Shown piece after piece: positions 22,213 through 34,120 of a DNA stretch of 64,000 nt (the stretch's first letter is position 1; each line of letters begins with the position of its first letter). Both the position numbers and the translations under genes were made by a program. This stretch comes from Psychrobacter aestuarii (GTDB lineage Bacteria; Pseudomonadota; Gammaproteobacteria; Pseudomonadales; Moraxellaceae): contig NZ_CAJGYT010000001.1 of the NCBI RefSeq assembly GCF_904846035.1, positions 1,860,001-1,924,000 of the forward strand, read 5' to 3'. The notes under the pieces are model-generated. The model was not told the DNA's origin, made no database searches, and saw only the letters and a list, made by a program, of their open reading frames with translations.

Positions 22213-23307
22213 ATGGTTTCGTCTTTATTTAACGACACGCTTTTGGTCAACACCCAAAGTCACGATTACCCCATCATCATTACTCAAAACAGCGATATGG
22301 GCGCACAAATTGCTCCTTATATTCGTGGTAAGCAAGTGCTGATTGTCACCAATGATACCGTCGCGCCGTTATACCTTGAGCCGCTACAGACCACCCTCAG
22401 TCATGATTTTGACGTGGCGGTATGTGTCTTACCTGATGGTGAGCAATACAAAAACCAAGACAGCATCAACCAGATTTATGATGTGCTGATGACCCATCAC
22501 TTTAACCGCGATGTGACTTTGGTCGCTTTGGGCGGCGGTGTGGTTGGCGACATGACTGGCTTTGCGGCCGCCAGCTTTATGCGCGGGGTGGATTTTATTC
22601 AGATTCCAACCACGCTATTGTCGCAAGTGGACTCAAGTGTGGGCGGCAAAACGGGTATCAATCATCCAAAAGGCAAAAACATGATTGGCGCATTTTGGCA
22701 GCCACGTATGGTGCTTGCTGACATGAGTACCTTGACCACCTTGCCCGCGCGCGAGCTGTCTGCTGGCTTGGCAGAGGTCATTAAATATGCGCTGATTATG
22801 GACGCCGATTTTTTGACGTGGCTTGAAGAAAAGCTGCCTGCCATGATGGCGCTCGACTTGGCGGTGCTGGGCGAGGCGGTCAAGCGCTGCTGCAGCTATA
22901 AAGCAAAAGTGGTTGCCCAAGATGAGCGTGAAGCAGGGCAGCGCGCGTTATTAAACTTTGGGCATACCTTCGGTCATGTGATTGAGACTCATGAAGGCTA
23001 CGGCAACTGGCTCCATGGCGAGGCAGTCGCGGCGGGCATGGTACAAGCCGCCGTACTGTCAGAAATGCTCGGCTGGCTCAATCAATCAGACGTCATACGT
23101 ATCAAAAACGTACTGGCGCAGGCGAATCTGCCGACCACGCCGCCGCTGATTGCCACGGAGACTGCTCTTGGGCTGATGGGACACGACAAAAAAGTCAAAC
23201 GCGGACAAATACGCCTGATTTTGTTAAAATCACTGGGTGAGGCAGTGTTGACCACCGAATTTGCCACCGAGCAGCTGCGGGATGTTTTGACCCCTGCCAC
23301 TTGTTAA
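22213..23307 (+). CDS. aroB: 3-dehydroquinate synthase
   Basis: AroB converts DAHP to 3-dehydroquinate, the second step of the shikimate pathway, using NAD and a divalent metal. The start at ATG 22213 follows TAAGGA (22200-22205) and gives 364 residues; an in-frame ATG at 22156 would add 19 atypical residues. The NAD-binding GGGVVGDMTGFAA lies near residue 103. SQVDSSVGGKTGIN with NHPKGKN, and the metal-binding histidines in FGHTFGHVIE and HGEAVA, are all present. It is in an aroK-aroB-damX-like order as in E. coli. Confidence 0.97.
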   Translation: MVSSLFNDTLLVNTQSHDYPIIITQNSDMGAQIAPYIRGKQVLIVTNDTVAPLYLEPLQTTLSHDFDVAVCVLPDGEQYKNQDSINQIYDVLMTHHFNRDVTLVALGGGVVGDMTGFAAASFMRGVDFIQIPTTLLSQVDSSVGGKTGINHPKGKNMIGAFWQPRMVLADMSTLTTLPARELSAGLAEVIKYALIMDADFLTWLEEKLPAMMALDLAVLGEAVKRCCSYKAKVVAQDEREAGQRALLNFGHTFGHVIETHEGYGNWLHGEAVAAGMVQAAVLSEMLGWLNQSDVIRIKNVLAQANLPTTPPLIATETALGLMGHDKKVKRGQIRLILLKSLGEAVLTTEFATEQLRDVLTPATC

Positions 23308-23390
23308 ACGCGTTATGGGCGTATTGCGACCGCGACGCGGCTTGATAAGCACTGATACCTAACGCACCAGCGTTTTATAAAGGACATAGC

Positions 23391-24464
23391 ATGGCTTTAT
23401 TTTCTGCAACCAACTCGCCAAACCGCACGTCATATCGGCGGCAGGCGCTGATTTGGCTGATGACGACCTTGATTATGGGCGTTATTACGGCACTGGTATG
23501 GATGTTTAGCCAGACCCCTGCCATTGGGGCCAAAATCGAGAACGCACCCATCACCGCCCCGCAAGCACAAGACACGCTGACCGCCTTTGAGCAGCCATCT
23601 AGCATCAAGCCGCTGCATGAGCTGGACACCGATGTGCAACCGATTAACTTTGAAGAGACGGTACGCGACTTGCGCGACTATCCTGATGAGTTTAAAGACA
23701 AACGCTACCTGATTGCCAATAAAGGCAAGTGGACGGTGCAAGTGATGAACGTGGCTGAAAATGACGTCATCACCAACTATTTAGAAGGGCGTGACGACCG
23801 CAAAAAGTTTGCCTATTTTCGCTATCGAGACAGCAACAACCAGCCACGTTATATGCTGACCTACGGCATCATGAGCAGTCCTCAAGAGGCGGTCGGCGCA
23901 GCCAAGCTGATAGATTTTGATTTGCCGACGGGCGTGCGCGTGTTGCCAGAAGAAATCAATCGCTATCTGAGCATCATTGACAACTATGAGCGCCCTGAGC
24001 CGCTCAAGGACTTGAGTACCCACCGCGCGCGTACCGTACGTCTAAAGCCGACCAGACGTGAAGTCCCCGTGCGTCAGCCAAAACCTGCCCCTGTGGTCAG
24101 AAATGACAATAGTGCCGAGCGTGCGCCCGCACAAAGCATCCGTCAGTCGGCAGACACTGCTGACACGCTATCGGTCAATGAAGAGCGCACCGTAGCGAAC
24201 GATGACAGCGCCAACACATCGAGCAATACCGCCACTGAAGCGCCCAAAAGTACACCTAAGAACAATGATGCCCCTGCCAATGACAAACCGCCTGCCGCTG
24301 AAAAGCCCAACAAAGGCAATAATGGCAATGGCAACAGCGGTAACAATGGTAACGGCAATGGGAACAATGGCAACGGCAAAAATAATGGCAATAACGGTAA
24401 CGGCAACGGCAATAAAAACAACAGCGACAGTATGAAAGCCTTGATTGAGGACAAATCTAAATAA
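23391..24464 (+). CDS. DamX-like membrane protein with SPOR-like region and Asn/Gly repeat tail
   Basis: This 357-residue protein has a short basic cytoplasmic N-terminus and one membrane helix (about residues 22-41), so most of it is probably periplasmic. Residues about 112-205 (GKWTVQVMNVAEND through VLPEEINRYLSII) resemble a SPOR-like peptidoglycan-binding fold. The rest is Arg/Pro-rich and then a run of about 45 residues of alternating Asn and Gly with a few Lys and Ser. Its place immediately downstream of aroB matches damX in E. coli, which acts at the division septum, but sequence alone does not prove orthology. In E. coli the SPOR domain is C-terminal; here it is central. Confidence 0.7.
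   Translation: MALFSATNSPNRTSYRRQALIWLMTTLIMGVITALVWMFSQTPAIGAKIENAPITAPQAQDTLTAFEQPSSIKPLHELDTDVQPINFEETVRDLRDYPDEFKDKRYLIANKGKWTVQVMNVAENDVITNYLEGRDDRKKFAYFRYRDSNNQPRYMLTYGIMSSPQEAVGAAKLIDFDLPTGVRVLPEEINRYLSIIDNYERPEPLKDLSTHRARTVRLKPTRREVPVRQPKPAPVVRNDNSAERAPAQSIRQSADTADTLSVNEERTVANDDSANTSSNTATEAPKSTPKNNDAPANDKPPAAEKPNKGNNGNGNSGNNGNGNGNNGNGKNNGNNGNGNGNKNNSDSMKALIEDKSK
24306..24421 (+). repeat. AAYGGY-type coding repeat (Asn-Gly tract)
   Basis: Tandem imperfect copies of AATGGCAAYGGY-like units encode the Asn/Gly-rich tail of the DamX-like protein. Such tracts can expand or contract by slippage in multiples of three or six bases without breaking the frame. Confidence 0.85.
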
Positions 24465-24510
24465 AGTTGCACCTGCTTAACCTCTGTTGTTACATCGCTT
24501 ATATTTATCA

Positions 24511-24543
24511 AAAGCTTGGCGTCTATGGCGTCAAGCTTTTTTT
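24511..24543 (+). terminator. Intrinsic terminator after the damX-like gene
   Basis: AAAGCTTG (24511-24518) pairs with CAAGCTTT (24532-24539) and the stem is followed by a T-run to 24543. The loop carries a GGCGTC direct repeat. Confidence 0.8.
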
Positions 24544-25391
24544 ATGGCAAAAATCATTTAATCCTGTGCTGTCATTGATAGGTCATTTATTTGCGTTTTA
24601 ATACAGTTATAGGCATTTACGACAAAAGTTGCATGCCTAGGGTCGTAGTAGTAGAAATAAAAGTGATTTATAAGAATCTAAAAAAAGACGCTAAAAAAGA
24701 TATAGTCCTTACGTATAATTATTGTAAAAAATAGACCCTATAAATGGTGACTATATCATTATCGATATAATGGTCAAATGTATACACATAAAAGATATGC
24801 ATGAATTATATGTACTAAAATCTGTTATTATCGCTGAATATAGAGGGTTTTTTTAAAATTAATCTTGTATTTAGAATTTATATAGAACAATAGTTTACTT
24901 AAAAAAGTTCTGGCTTTTATGAAAACTATTTAATAAGATGACTGTAGACAATATTTTATTAGGTAATGACCCTTGGTCATAAGTGCATAGGATGGTGCTT
25001 GCTACTGCCTACAGTTGTCGTCACCCATGCTGACGGCATTTTAACTTAGGGACAAGTTGTCTACATGCATTCCTCTACGCCTTCGTATTTAAGGCAAGCC
25101 ATTTGCCGATGACCGATAGGGTCAATATCTTTAGATACCAGCGCTTTAATTGTATTGTCTTGATTATAGTACCATCCATCGAACCTACGCTATAGCGCAC
25201 GCCTTTTACCATTGCTGCCGCTGCAAAGTTTGCCTTTGACATCAGCGGTCACCAAGTCGCCCCCTGCATTTACCCATTATGTGGATGTGGTGGACGGGTA
25301 ACGCCTTGCGCCAGTTATATTGTGTATTCGTTTTGCGGTGTCTTGTCGATGCATTATCGTCTGCCACTCGCCCCTAACATAAGGAAATGCC
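24544..25391. other. 848-bp AT-rich gene-free spacer before gltB
   Basis: No open frame of credible length is present. The first 400 bp are very AT-rich. Two compact dyads are visible: CATTAT-CGAT-ATAATG (24757-24772) and ATGACC-CTT-GGTCAT (24966-24980). The last 350 bp return to ordinary composition and would be a long untranslated leader if the gltB promoter lies in the AT-rich part. An AAGGA (25381-25385) precedes the gltB ATG. A small RNA or regulator-binding region is possible but not shown. Confidence 0.6.
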
Positions 25392-28300
25392 ATGTCAATG
25401 ATTTCGAACACCTCTTATCTTGCCTCGCCTGAGGATTTTTCGGACAACTGCGGTTTTGGATTGATTGCACACGTTGAGGGGGTTGCCAGTCATGACTTGG
25501 TCAAGACGGCGATTCATAGTTTAAGCTGTATGACGCACCGTGGTGGTGTGGCCGCTGATGGTCGCACTGGTGATGGCTGTGGTTTGCTGCTTGCGATGCC
25601 GACCACATTTTTTGCGGCGGTTGCGGCAGAATCCGGCTTTACGCTCAAAGAAAACTTTGCGGTAGGTATGGTGTTTGTGCATACCGATGCCGACAAAGCG
25701 AACCACAGCAAAGAGGTGCTCAATGACGCGCTTGCCGCAGAAGGGCTGAGTGTTGCAGGCTGGCGCGATGTGCCGCACGATTTGGATATCGTGGGCGAGA
25801 TTGCCATGCAAAGTCTGCCAGGGTTTCAGCAGGTGTTTGTTAATGCCCCTGATGAGATGAGTAATGAAGAGGTCAATCGCAGACTGTTCGTCGCCCGTCG
25901 CCGTGCAGGGCTGCAACTGACCGATGACCCCTTGTTTTATGTGTGTTCGTTAAGCACACAGACCATCATCTATAAAGGGCTGGTCATGCCCTCAGATTTG
26001 CCAGCGTTCTTTTTGGATTTGCAAGATGAGCGCTTGGAGTCACACATTGTGGTTTTCCACCAGCGCTTTTCGACCAACACTTTGCCGCGTTGGCCACTGG
26101 CACAGCCGTTTCGCTATCTGGCGCACAATGGCGAGCTGAACACCATCACAGGTAACCGCAACTGGGCGCAAGCACGTACGCCAAAGCTAAAGTCTGCCAA
26201 ACTGCCTGAGCTGCCTGAGCTGACCCCACTCGTTAACCTGACGGGTTCGGACTCTTCAAGCCTTGATAACATGCTTGAAGTACTGATGGCGGGCGGTATG
26301 AGCCTGTTCCATGCCATGTCTATTTTGGTGCCGCCTGCGTGGCAAAACGTGGACAATATGGACATGGATTTGCGCGCGTTTTATGAGTTTTACTCGCAGC
26401 ACATGGAAGCGTGGGACGGCCCTGCAGGCTTGGTGATTCAAGATGGTCGCTATGCGGTGTGTATGCTCGATAGAAACGGTTTGCGTCCCTCGCGCTGGGT
26501 CACCACCAAAAATGGCTATATCACAGTCGCCTCAGAAGTGGGCGTGTGGGACTATGCGCCCACTGAAGTGCTGGCAAAAGGTCGCGTCGGCGCAGGGCAA
26601 ATGCTGGTCATCGATACCCTAAACGGACAGATTCTGGACACTAAAGCGATTGGCATGCAGCTGAAAAAAGCGCACCCTTATCGCCGCTGGCTGCGTGAAG
26701 AGGCAGTGCGTATCCGTGACAATGAGCGCCTAGAAGAGCAAATCGCCGCTGATACCCAGCGCGGTGAGCCACTAAAAGCGCTGCAAAAAATGTTTAACAT
26801 CACCAATGAAGAGCGCACCGACATCATCCGTCCAAACGCCGAAAACGCGCAAGAGCCCGTAGGCTCGATGGGTGATGACACACCTATGGCGGTATTGTCA
26901 CAACAAATCCGTCACATGGGCGACTTTTTCCGTCAGCAGTTCGCGCAGGTGACCAACCCGCCGATTGACCCGCTGCGTGAGTCTATCGTGATGTCATTGC
27001 AGACCTGTCTTGGCGCGCAGACCAATATTTTCTCTCCTGTCGCCAAAGACGCCCACCGTCTGATTTTGTCTTCGCCGATTTTGTCTGCAAGTAAGATGCG
27101 TCAGCTTGAGCAGTTGGATGATGCAGCGTTCCGTCTGGCACGCATTGACTTGAACTACGACCCTGAGCTGTCACTGGATGTTGCCATCACGCAGATTTGT
27201 GAAAAGGTCAAAGACGCCATTTGCTCAGGCAACACCTTGATTGTCTTATCGGACAAAAACATCAGCGCCGACAAAGTGCCCGCCAACGCCATCATGGTTA
27301 CAGGCGCGGTGCATCATTACCTTATTGAGCAGCAAATCCGTACCAATGCCAACCTGATTATTGAGACAGGTCTGGTACGCGATTCGCATCAAGCGGCGGT
27401 ACTGATTGGCTTTGGTGCTACCTGTATTTATCCTTATTTGGCTTACGATGTGATTGAAGATTTGGTGGCCTCAGGTGAGCTGCTCGGCGACCCATTGCAA
27501 GCGCGTTTGAATTTCCGTAAGGGGCTCGATAAGGGACTGCTAAAAATCTTATCAAAAATGGGCATCTCGACCATCGTCTCTTACCGCGGCGCGCAGTTGT
27601 TTGAAGCGGTCGGTCTGTCTGAAGAAGTGGTCAATCAGTGCTTTAAAGGCGTGCAAAGCCGCATCAAAGGTGCGACTTTCGAAGACATCGCTGCTGACCA
27701 AGCGCAGCTCGCTGCCAATGCCTTTAAACGCCGCTTGCCCCTTGAAAAAGGCGGCTTGCTCAAATTTGTGTTCAATAAAGAATATCACGCCTTTAACCCT
27801 GACGTGATTAAAGCGCTACACACTGCGGTACGCACGGGCGATTATCAGGACTACCGTCAGTATGCCGATATCGTCAACCAGCGTCCTGTGGCGACCTTGC
27901 GTGACTTATTGGTACTAAAAACCGACAACAGCATTGATGTCAACGAAGTCGAAGACGCCGCAGACATTTTAGCGCGCTTTGACTCGGCAGGCATGTCGCT
28001 TGGTGCGTTATCGCCCGAAGCGCATGAGTCGATTGCGATGGCGATGAACAGTCTGGGCGGTCGCTCAAACTCAGGCGAGGGCGGAGAAGACCCTGTACGT
28101 TACGGCACGCTGCGCAACTCAAAAATCAAGCAGGTGGCATCAGGTCGTTTTGGGGTCACGCCCGCCTACTTACGCTCAGCGGAAGTGATGCAGATTAAAA
28201 TTGCGCAAGGGGCAAAACCTGGTGAAGGCGGTCAGCTGCCAGGCGGCAAAGTTAATGCCTTGATTGCCCGTTTACGTTATTCCGTACCTGGGGTGACATT

Positions 28301-29855
28301 GATTTCACCACCGCCGCATCACGATATTTATTCTATCGAAGATTTGGCGCAGCTGATTTTTGATTTAAAACAAGTCAATCCAAACGCGCTGGTCTCAGTC
28401 AAGCTGGTATCGCGTCCAGGGGTCGGCACGATTGCCACAGGCGTGGCGAAAGCGTATGCCGATTTGATTACCATCTCAGGCTATGACGGCGGAACGGCGG
28501 CCTCACCCTTGTCGTCTATCCATCACGCAGGCTCGCCATGGGAGCTGGGGCTTGCTGAGGCGCATCAGTCATTGCGCGTCAATGGACTGCGTGACAAAGT
28601 GCGCGTCCAGACCGATGGCGGACTCAAAACAGGTCTTGATGTGGTCAAAGCGGCGATTTTGGGTGCAGAAAGCTTTGGCTTTGGTACCACGCCCATGATT
28701 GCGGTGGGCTGTAAATATTTGCGCATCTGCCACTTGAACAACTGCCCAACAGGGGTCGCCACCCAAAATGCTGAGCTGCGTGACGCGCATTACACGGGCG
28801 AAGTCGAGATGTTGATGAATTTCTTTAAATTCGTCGCCGAAGAGACGCGCGAATGGCTGGCACGATTGGGCGTGCGCCGTATGGAAGATTTGGTTGGGCG
28901 TACCGATTTGCTTGAAGTATTGCCTGGCGATACCAGCAAGCAGCAGCATTTGGACTTGATGCCATTGCTCTACAGCCATCCTGCCAGTGAGGGTAAGCCG
29001 CAGACCTGTCAGCAAGCGCGCAACGAGCCGTTTGATAAAGGCTTGCTGGCTGAGCAAATGCTAAGCGATATGGCACCTGCGATTGAGCAAGGTACAGGCG
29101 GCGACTTTAGCTATTATATCGGCAACTGTGACCGCTCTATTGGCGCGCGTCTCTCAGGCGAGATTGCGCAAATCTGGGGCAACGTCGGTATGAGTGAGCA
29201 CCCCATCCGTCTGCATCTGACGGGTACCGCAGGTCAAAGCCTTGGGGTGTGGAACGCAGGCGGACTACATATCGAGCTAGAAGGCGATGCCAACGACTAT
29301 GTGGGCAAAGGCATGGCAGGCGGCGAGATTGTCATTTATCCTGCCAAAGACACCCAGTTCCAAGCGAGCACCAGTGCCATTATTGGCAACACCTGTCTGT
29401 ATGGTGCCACAGGCGGCAAGTTGTTTGCCGCAGGGACGGCAGGCGAGCGTTTTGGCGTGCGTAACTCAGGCGCACAGGCGGTGGTCGAGGGCACAGGCGA
29501 TCATTGCTGTGAATATATGACAGGCGGCATGATTACCGTACTTGGGCGTACTGGACTGAATTTTGGTGCGGGTATGACGGGCGGATTTGCCTACGTACTC
29601 GACATGGAAGGTGACTTTTTCGACCGTTGTAACCACGAGCTGATTGACTTGCACCGCATCTCAAGCGAGCAGACCGAGACCTATCGCATTCACTTAAAAC
29701 AAGTGATTGAGGAGCATGTGGAAAAGACAAACAGCGTGTGGGGACGTACGTTATTGGCAGACTTTGAGCACTATGTGCGCAAGTTCTACTTGGTCAAACC
29801 CAAAGCCGCGAACATTGCCTCGCTGCTAAAAACCACGATGGCTGACCCCCAATAA
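25392..29855 (+). CDS. gltB: Glutamate synthase (NADPH) large subunit
   Basis: GltB makes two glutamates from glutamine and 2-oxoglutarate together with GltD. At 1487 residues it has the usual length. The N-terminal glutamine amidotransferase domain should begin at C20 ([13 protein letters not shown]) after removal of a short propeptide. The central linker is followed by the FMN-binding synthase domain (about 800-1200) with [13 protein letters not shown] and [15 protein letters not shown]. The 3Fe-4S cysteines are in [16 protein letters not shown]. The C-terminal Gly-rich beta-helix contains [19 protein letters not shown] repeats. gltD follows after 38 bp. Confidence 0.98.
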   Translation: MSMISNTSYLASPEDFSDNCGFGLIAHVEGVASHDLVKTAIHSLSCMTHRGGVAADGRTGDGCGLLLAMPTTFFAAVAAESGFTLKENFAVGMVFVHTDADKANHSKEVLNDALAAEGLSVAGWRDVPHDLDIVGEIAMQSLPGFQQVFVNAPDEMSNEEVNRRLFVARRRAGLQLTDDPLFYVCSLSTQTIIYKGLVMPSDLPAFFLDLQDERLESHIVVFHQRFSTNTLPRWPLAQPFRYLAHNGELNTITGNRNWAQARTPKLKSAKLPELPELTPLVNLTGSDSSSLDNMLEVLMAGGMSLFHAMSILVPPAWQNVDNMDMDLRAFYEFYSQHMEAWDGPAGLVIQDGRYAVCMLDRNGLRPSRWVTTKNGYITVASEVGVWDYAPTEVLAKGRVGAGQMLVIDTLNGQILDTKAIGMQLKKAHPYRRWLREEAVRIRDNERLEEQIAADTQRGEPLKALQKMFNITNEERTDIIRPNAENAQEPVGSMGDDTPMAVLSQQIRHMGDFFRQQFAQVTNPPIDPLRESIVMSLQTCLGAQTNIFSPVAKDAHRLILSSPILSASKMRQLEQLDDAAFRLARIDLNYDPELSLDVAITQICEKVKDAICSGNTLIVLSDKNISADKVPANAIMVTGAVHHYLIEQQIRTNANLIIETGLVRDSHQAAVLIGFGATCIYPYLAYDVIEDLVASGELLGDPLQARLNFRKGLDKGLLKILSKMGISTIVSYRGAQLFEAVGLSEEVVNQCFKGVQSRIKGATFEDIAADQAQLAANAFKRRLPLEKGGLLKFVFNKEYHAFNPDVIKALHTAVRTGDYQDYRQYADIVNQRPVATLRDLLVLKTDNSIDVNEVEDAADILARFDSAGMSLGALSPEAHESIAMAMNSLGGRSNSGEGGEDPVRYGTLRNSKIKQVASGRFGVTPAYLRSAEVMQIKIAQGAKPGEGGQLPGGKVNALIARLRYSVPGVTLISPPPHHDIYSIEDLAQLIFDLKQVNPNALVSVKLVSRPGVGTIATGVAKAYADLITISGYDGGTAASPLSSIHHAGSPWELGLAEAHQSLRVNGLRDKVRVQTDGGLKTGLDVVKAAILGAESFGFGTTPMIAVGCKYLRICHLNNCPTGVATQNAELRDAHYTGEVEMLMNFFKFVAEETREWLARLGVRRMEDLVGRTDLLEVLPGDTSKQQHLDLMPLLYSHPASEGKPQTCQQARNEPFDKGLLAEQMLSDMAPAIEQGTGGDFSYYIGNCDRSIGARLSGEIAQIWGNVGMSEHPIRLHLTGTAGQSLGVWNAGGLHIELEGDANDYVGKGMAGGEIVIYPAKDTQFQASTSAIIGNTCLYGATGGKLFAAGTAGERFGVRNSGAQAVVEGTGDHCCEYMTGGMITVLGRTGLNFGAGMTGGFAYVLDMEGDFFDRCNHELIDLHRISSEQTETYRIHLKQVIEEHVEKTNSVWGRTLLADFEHYVRKFYLVKPKAANIASLLKTTMADPQ

Positions 29856-29872
29856 CCTTGCACACGGATTGA

Positions 29873-31315
<1,443 letters not shown>

Positions 31316-31339
31316 TTTTTCTTAGACTTTATAGAGCAC

Positions 31340-31378
31340 TAGCCGCCTTTATCAAAAGATACAGGCGGCTATTTTTTT
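31340..31378 (+). terminator. Intrinsic terminator after gltD
   Basis: TAGCCGCCT (31340-31348) pairs with AGGCGGCTA (31363-31371), with a 14-base loop and seven Ts directly after the stem. It ends gltBD. Confidence 0.85.
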
Positions 31379-31567
31379 GGGACGCGCTTGGCAGGTGGAC
31401 ATACGCGCTGCGTCATGACGGCGATGACAGGTATAAGATAGGCGAGGGTAAAGAGATGGACAAATGGCTTGACAGTAGGGGGTAGACTGCCTACAGTGGC
31501 GGTATTTGGGCGGCGCTTTTGACGCTGCTGGTATTGTGGCAATGCCCTCTATAAGGAGCGTTACTTC

Positions 31568-32782
31568 GTGAAACGTTTGGCTGCCTTGCTCGTTGAGCCG
31601 CATGCACGCTATCAATATGCGAATGTGCTACACGGTATTCGTCTTGGCGTAGCGGTCATCTTGGCGCTACTTATGAACCTCATCACCCGCTTTCCACATG
31701 GTGAGTGGACGACAATTACCGTTTTTATCGTTTTGGGTTTGTTGCAATATCAAGGCGCGATTTATACCAAAGCCAAGGAGCGCGTACTGGGTACCGTCTT
31801 TGGTATCGCTGCAGGTCTATGTGTGCTCGGACTGGATTATGTGACAGGCTCATGGACGGTGGTGTATTACACCAGTATTGGTGTGGTCAGTGCGCTGATC
31901 GGCTATGCGGCGGTGAAGCAGCTGGGCTATATTGGGCTGCTGACAGGCATTACCATGATGATGATCATCTCAGGGGCAGAGCAAAATGCGCTCGGTGAGG
32001 ATGGGGTGTACCGAGTCCTCAATGTGTTGATTGGAACGGGGGTATCGGTCGCAGCGACACTCATTTTGCCGCTAAAATCGACGCTGATGTGGCGTTTTTT
32101 ATTGTCCAGTAACCTAGATGCGTGTGCAACGCTGTATGCTGGCGTTGGCAATCATGTCGAGCAAGGGGAGACTGAAATGCCAAAGCCGACCAACACACCG
32201 CGATTGATTAAATTACGTACCCGCTATAGCAGTGGTGAAGACGAAGCTCCTGTTGACCGCAGTCTGTCGCAAGCGCTGGCACGTATCAATAAGCGCTTAT
32301 TGACAGTGCGCGGACATATCGCCGCCACAGCCAATGAAACCAAAATCAATAAGCAAACCTTAGAAGACATTCAGCGCACGCACCGCAATATCATTGGCAC
32401 GATTGACTTGTTACTCCAAGCCTCACCGCGTCTTGCGCGCACGGGTATCGACGAGGACAATCATGTGCTGCTGCAGCATTACCAGAATGAGCTGACCCAT
32501 GCCATGCGCCATGTGGCCGCGGTGCTACGCAGCCCAAGCGAGCAAGAGTTTCGTCCGATTACACGCATTTTGGTGGCAGATTATCCCAGTGTGGGACAAT
32601 TAAGCTTTGAATGGCAAGGCTATTTTTGGCTCACGCAAACCTTGCAGCAGCAGCTGCAGACCTTGAGCGACTTGTTACAAGACAGCAAACCAAAATGGTA
32701 CGCGGCCTCAGGCTTGCGTTATCAGCGCCGCGAGCAGCAGCGCATTCGCCGTGCAGGTGGCGAGTCGGATTTGGACTTATAG
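31568..32782 (+). CDS. FUSC-family inner-membrane protein (putative transporter)
   Basis: The 404-residue protein has about six closely spaced membrane helices in its first 175 residues (LGVAVILALLMNLI, then TITVFIVLGLL, GTVFGIAAGLCVLG, SIGVVSALIGYAAV, LLTGITMMMIIS). A long soluble, helical C-terminal half follows. This layout and the sequence PHGEWTTITVFIVLG resemble the FUSC superfamily (YccS, AaeB-like). Some relatives export aromatic acids; the substrate here is unknown. The start is GTG at 31568, chosen because AAGGAG lies at 31553-31558. It stands alone, downstream of gltD and convergent with potD. Confidence 0.8.
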   Translation: MKRLAALLVEPHARYQYANVLHGIRLGVAVILALLMNLITRFPHGEWTTITVFIVLGLLQYQGAIYTKAKERVLGTVFGIAAGLCVLGLDYVTGSWTVVYYTSIGVVSALIGYAAVKQLGYIGLLTGITMMMIISGAEQNALGEDGVYRVLNVLIGTGVSVAATLILPLKSTLMWRFLLSSNLDACATLYAGVGNHVEQGETEMPKPTNTPRLIKLRTRYSSGEDEAPVDRSLSQALARINKRLLTVRGHIAATANETKINKQTLEDIQRTHRNIIGTIDLLLQASPRLARTGIDEDNHVLLQHYQNELTHAMRHVAAVLRSPSEQEFRPITRILVADYPSVGQLSFEWQGYFWLTQTLQQQLQTLSDLLQDSKPKWYAASGLRYQRREQQRIRRAGGESDLDL

Positions 32783-32820
32783 TCTATTGGTAGCAATATA
32801 TAAAAAATAAGACGTATAAA

Positions 32821-32855
32821 AAAGCGGCGTTATTCATGGTGAATAACGCCGCTTT
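32821..32855. terminator. Perfect 16-bp terminator hairpin between FUSC gene and potD
   Basis: AAAGCGGCGTTATTCA (32821-32836) pairs without mismatch with TGAATAACGCCGCTTT (32840-32855), loop TGG. The A-rich stretch to its left gives a good U-tail for the minus-strand potD transcript. The plus-strand tail is weak, so it may mainly serve potD. Confidence 0.85.
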
Positions 32856-32888
32856 GTCGTTTAGCCTATCTGGTTTTGGCTTGCCGTC

Positions 32889-33992
32889 TTAGTTTTGGTT
32901 GGCTTTTAGCTTGTCCCAATATTGCTGGTAGACTTGCAAGGCATCGTCGCCGACATCTTCTTGGAATTCCGCCTTAGCGATGGTCGCCTTGTCTGGATAG
33001 ATGGCGGGGTTGTTCTTCACGTTATCGGGCATCAGCTCGCGCGCGGCGGCGTTGGGCGAGGCGTAGCCAATCTCTTCGCTGACGATTTTGGCATTTTCAG
33101 GGCGCAAGATATAGTCAATAAACTGATGCGCGGCGTCAACGTGCTGGGCGCTTTTGGGAATGACAAAATTGTCCATCCACAAAATCGCGCCTTCGCTTGG
33201 GTATTTATATACCAAGTTGGTCAGCCCTTCGTCATTCGCCATCACCGCTTCGCCATTCCAAATCATACCGACATTGGTTTCGCCTTCGATATACGGCATG
33301 CGCGCCGCATCCGAGTTAAAGGTTTTGACATTGGGCATTAGGCGGGTCAGCTTGTCATACGCCGCTTTGATTTCTTCAGGGTTTTTACTGTTGCCCGAGT
33401 AGCCCAGCGTCGATAGTGCCATGCCAAACACTTCACGCATGTCATTGGTCAGCATGACTTGCCCTTTGTATTCAGGCTGCCACAAATCCGCCCAGCTGTT
33501 GACGCTTTTTGGGTCGACTGCATCGCCATTGATGGCAAGACCCGTGCTGCCCCACATATAGGGGATAGAGTATTTATTCTCAGGGTCGACCTTGGTATTG
33601 ATAAACGAGGTGTCTAGGTTATTAAAGTTACTGAGCTTAGATTTATCAATTTCTTGGAGCATGCCTTCATTGGCCATTTTTTCGACATAGTAGGTCGAGG
33701 GAATGGCAAGGTCGTATTGGCTGGAGTCGTCCAGCAGTTTTAGCTTGGCATACATGGCTTCGTTAGAATCAAAGGTCACGTAGTTGACATGAATGCCTGT
33801 CTCCGCCTCAAAACCGTCCAAAATCTCTTGCGGCATATACTCCGACCAGTTGTATAGGTTCAGCGTCACGCCGCTGTCGGGGGCATCGGTAGCAGCATCG
33901 TCGCTGTTGCTACAGCCTGTCAGCACCAGCGCAATGGCGGTACATAAGGCAGCTTTTGGAAAAACACGGGCAAGGGCAGTCAATGAGGACAA
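32889..33992 (-). CDS. potD: Polyamine ABC transporter substrate-binding lipoprotein (PotD-like)
   Basis: PotD-type proteins capture spermidine or putrescine in the periplasm for an ABC importer. From the proposed TTG start (33992) the precursor has 367 residues and a lipobox LTGC with C27, so it should be a lipoprotein, unlike soluble E. coli PotD. TTG was chosen because AGGAG sits 7 bases upstream; the longer ATG frame to 34076 has no such site. LYNWSEYMP, PSTYYVEKM, KLSNFNNLD and GDAVDPKSVNSWADLW match PotD closely. No potABC genes are adjacent, so the permease must lie elsewhere. Confidence 0.92.
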   Translation of the reverse strand: MSSLTALARVFPKAALCTAIALVLTGCSNSDDAATDAPDSGVTLNLYNWSEYMPQEILDGFEAETGIHVNYVTFDSNEAMYAKLKLLDDSSQYDLAIPSTYYVEKMANEGMLQEIDKSKLSNFNNLDTSFINTKVDPENKYSIPYMWGSTGLAINGDAVDPKSVNSWADLWQPEYKGQVMLTNDMREVFGMALSTLGYSGNSKNPEEIKAAYDKLTRLMPNVKTFNSDAARMPYIEGETNVGMIWNGEAVMANDEGLTNLVYKYPSEGAILWMDNFVIPKSAQHVDAAHQFIDYILRPENAKIVSEEIGYASPNAAARELMPDNVKNNPAIYPDKATIAKAEFQEDVGDDALQVYQQYWDKLKANQN

Positions 33993-34120
33993 AATAGCGC
34001 TCCTAAAATAAAAGATAAAATCAGTACCATGTCTTATTATGACGGTGATGCGCCGCAATTTAAAGGGCGGCGGCATCTTGCCTTATAGCCTTGGGGCATG
34101 AATGGTCGGTACCAAGTGGA

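Noticed and set aside
24143..24511. Minus-strand Leu/Pro-rich frame over the Asn-Gly repeat
   Set aside because: The low-complexity Leu/Pro pattern is a mirror image of the repeat in the DamX-like gene.
32922..33341. Plus-strand frame opposite potD
   Set aside because: It is contained in the potD gene and has no independent start signal.
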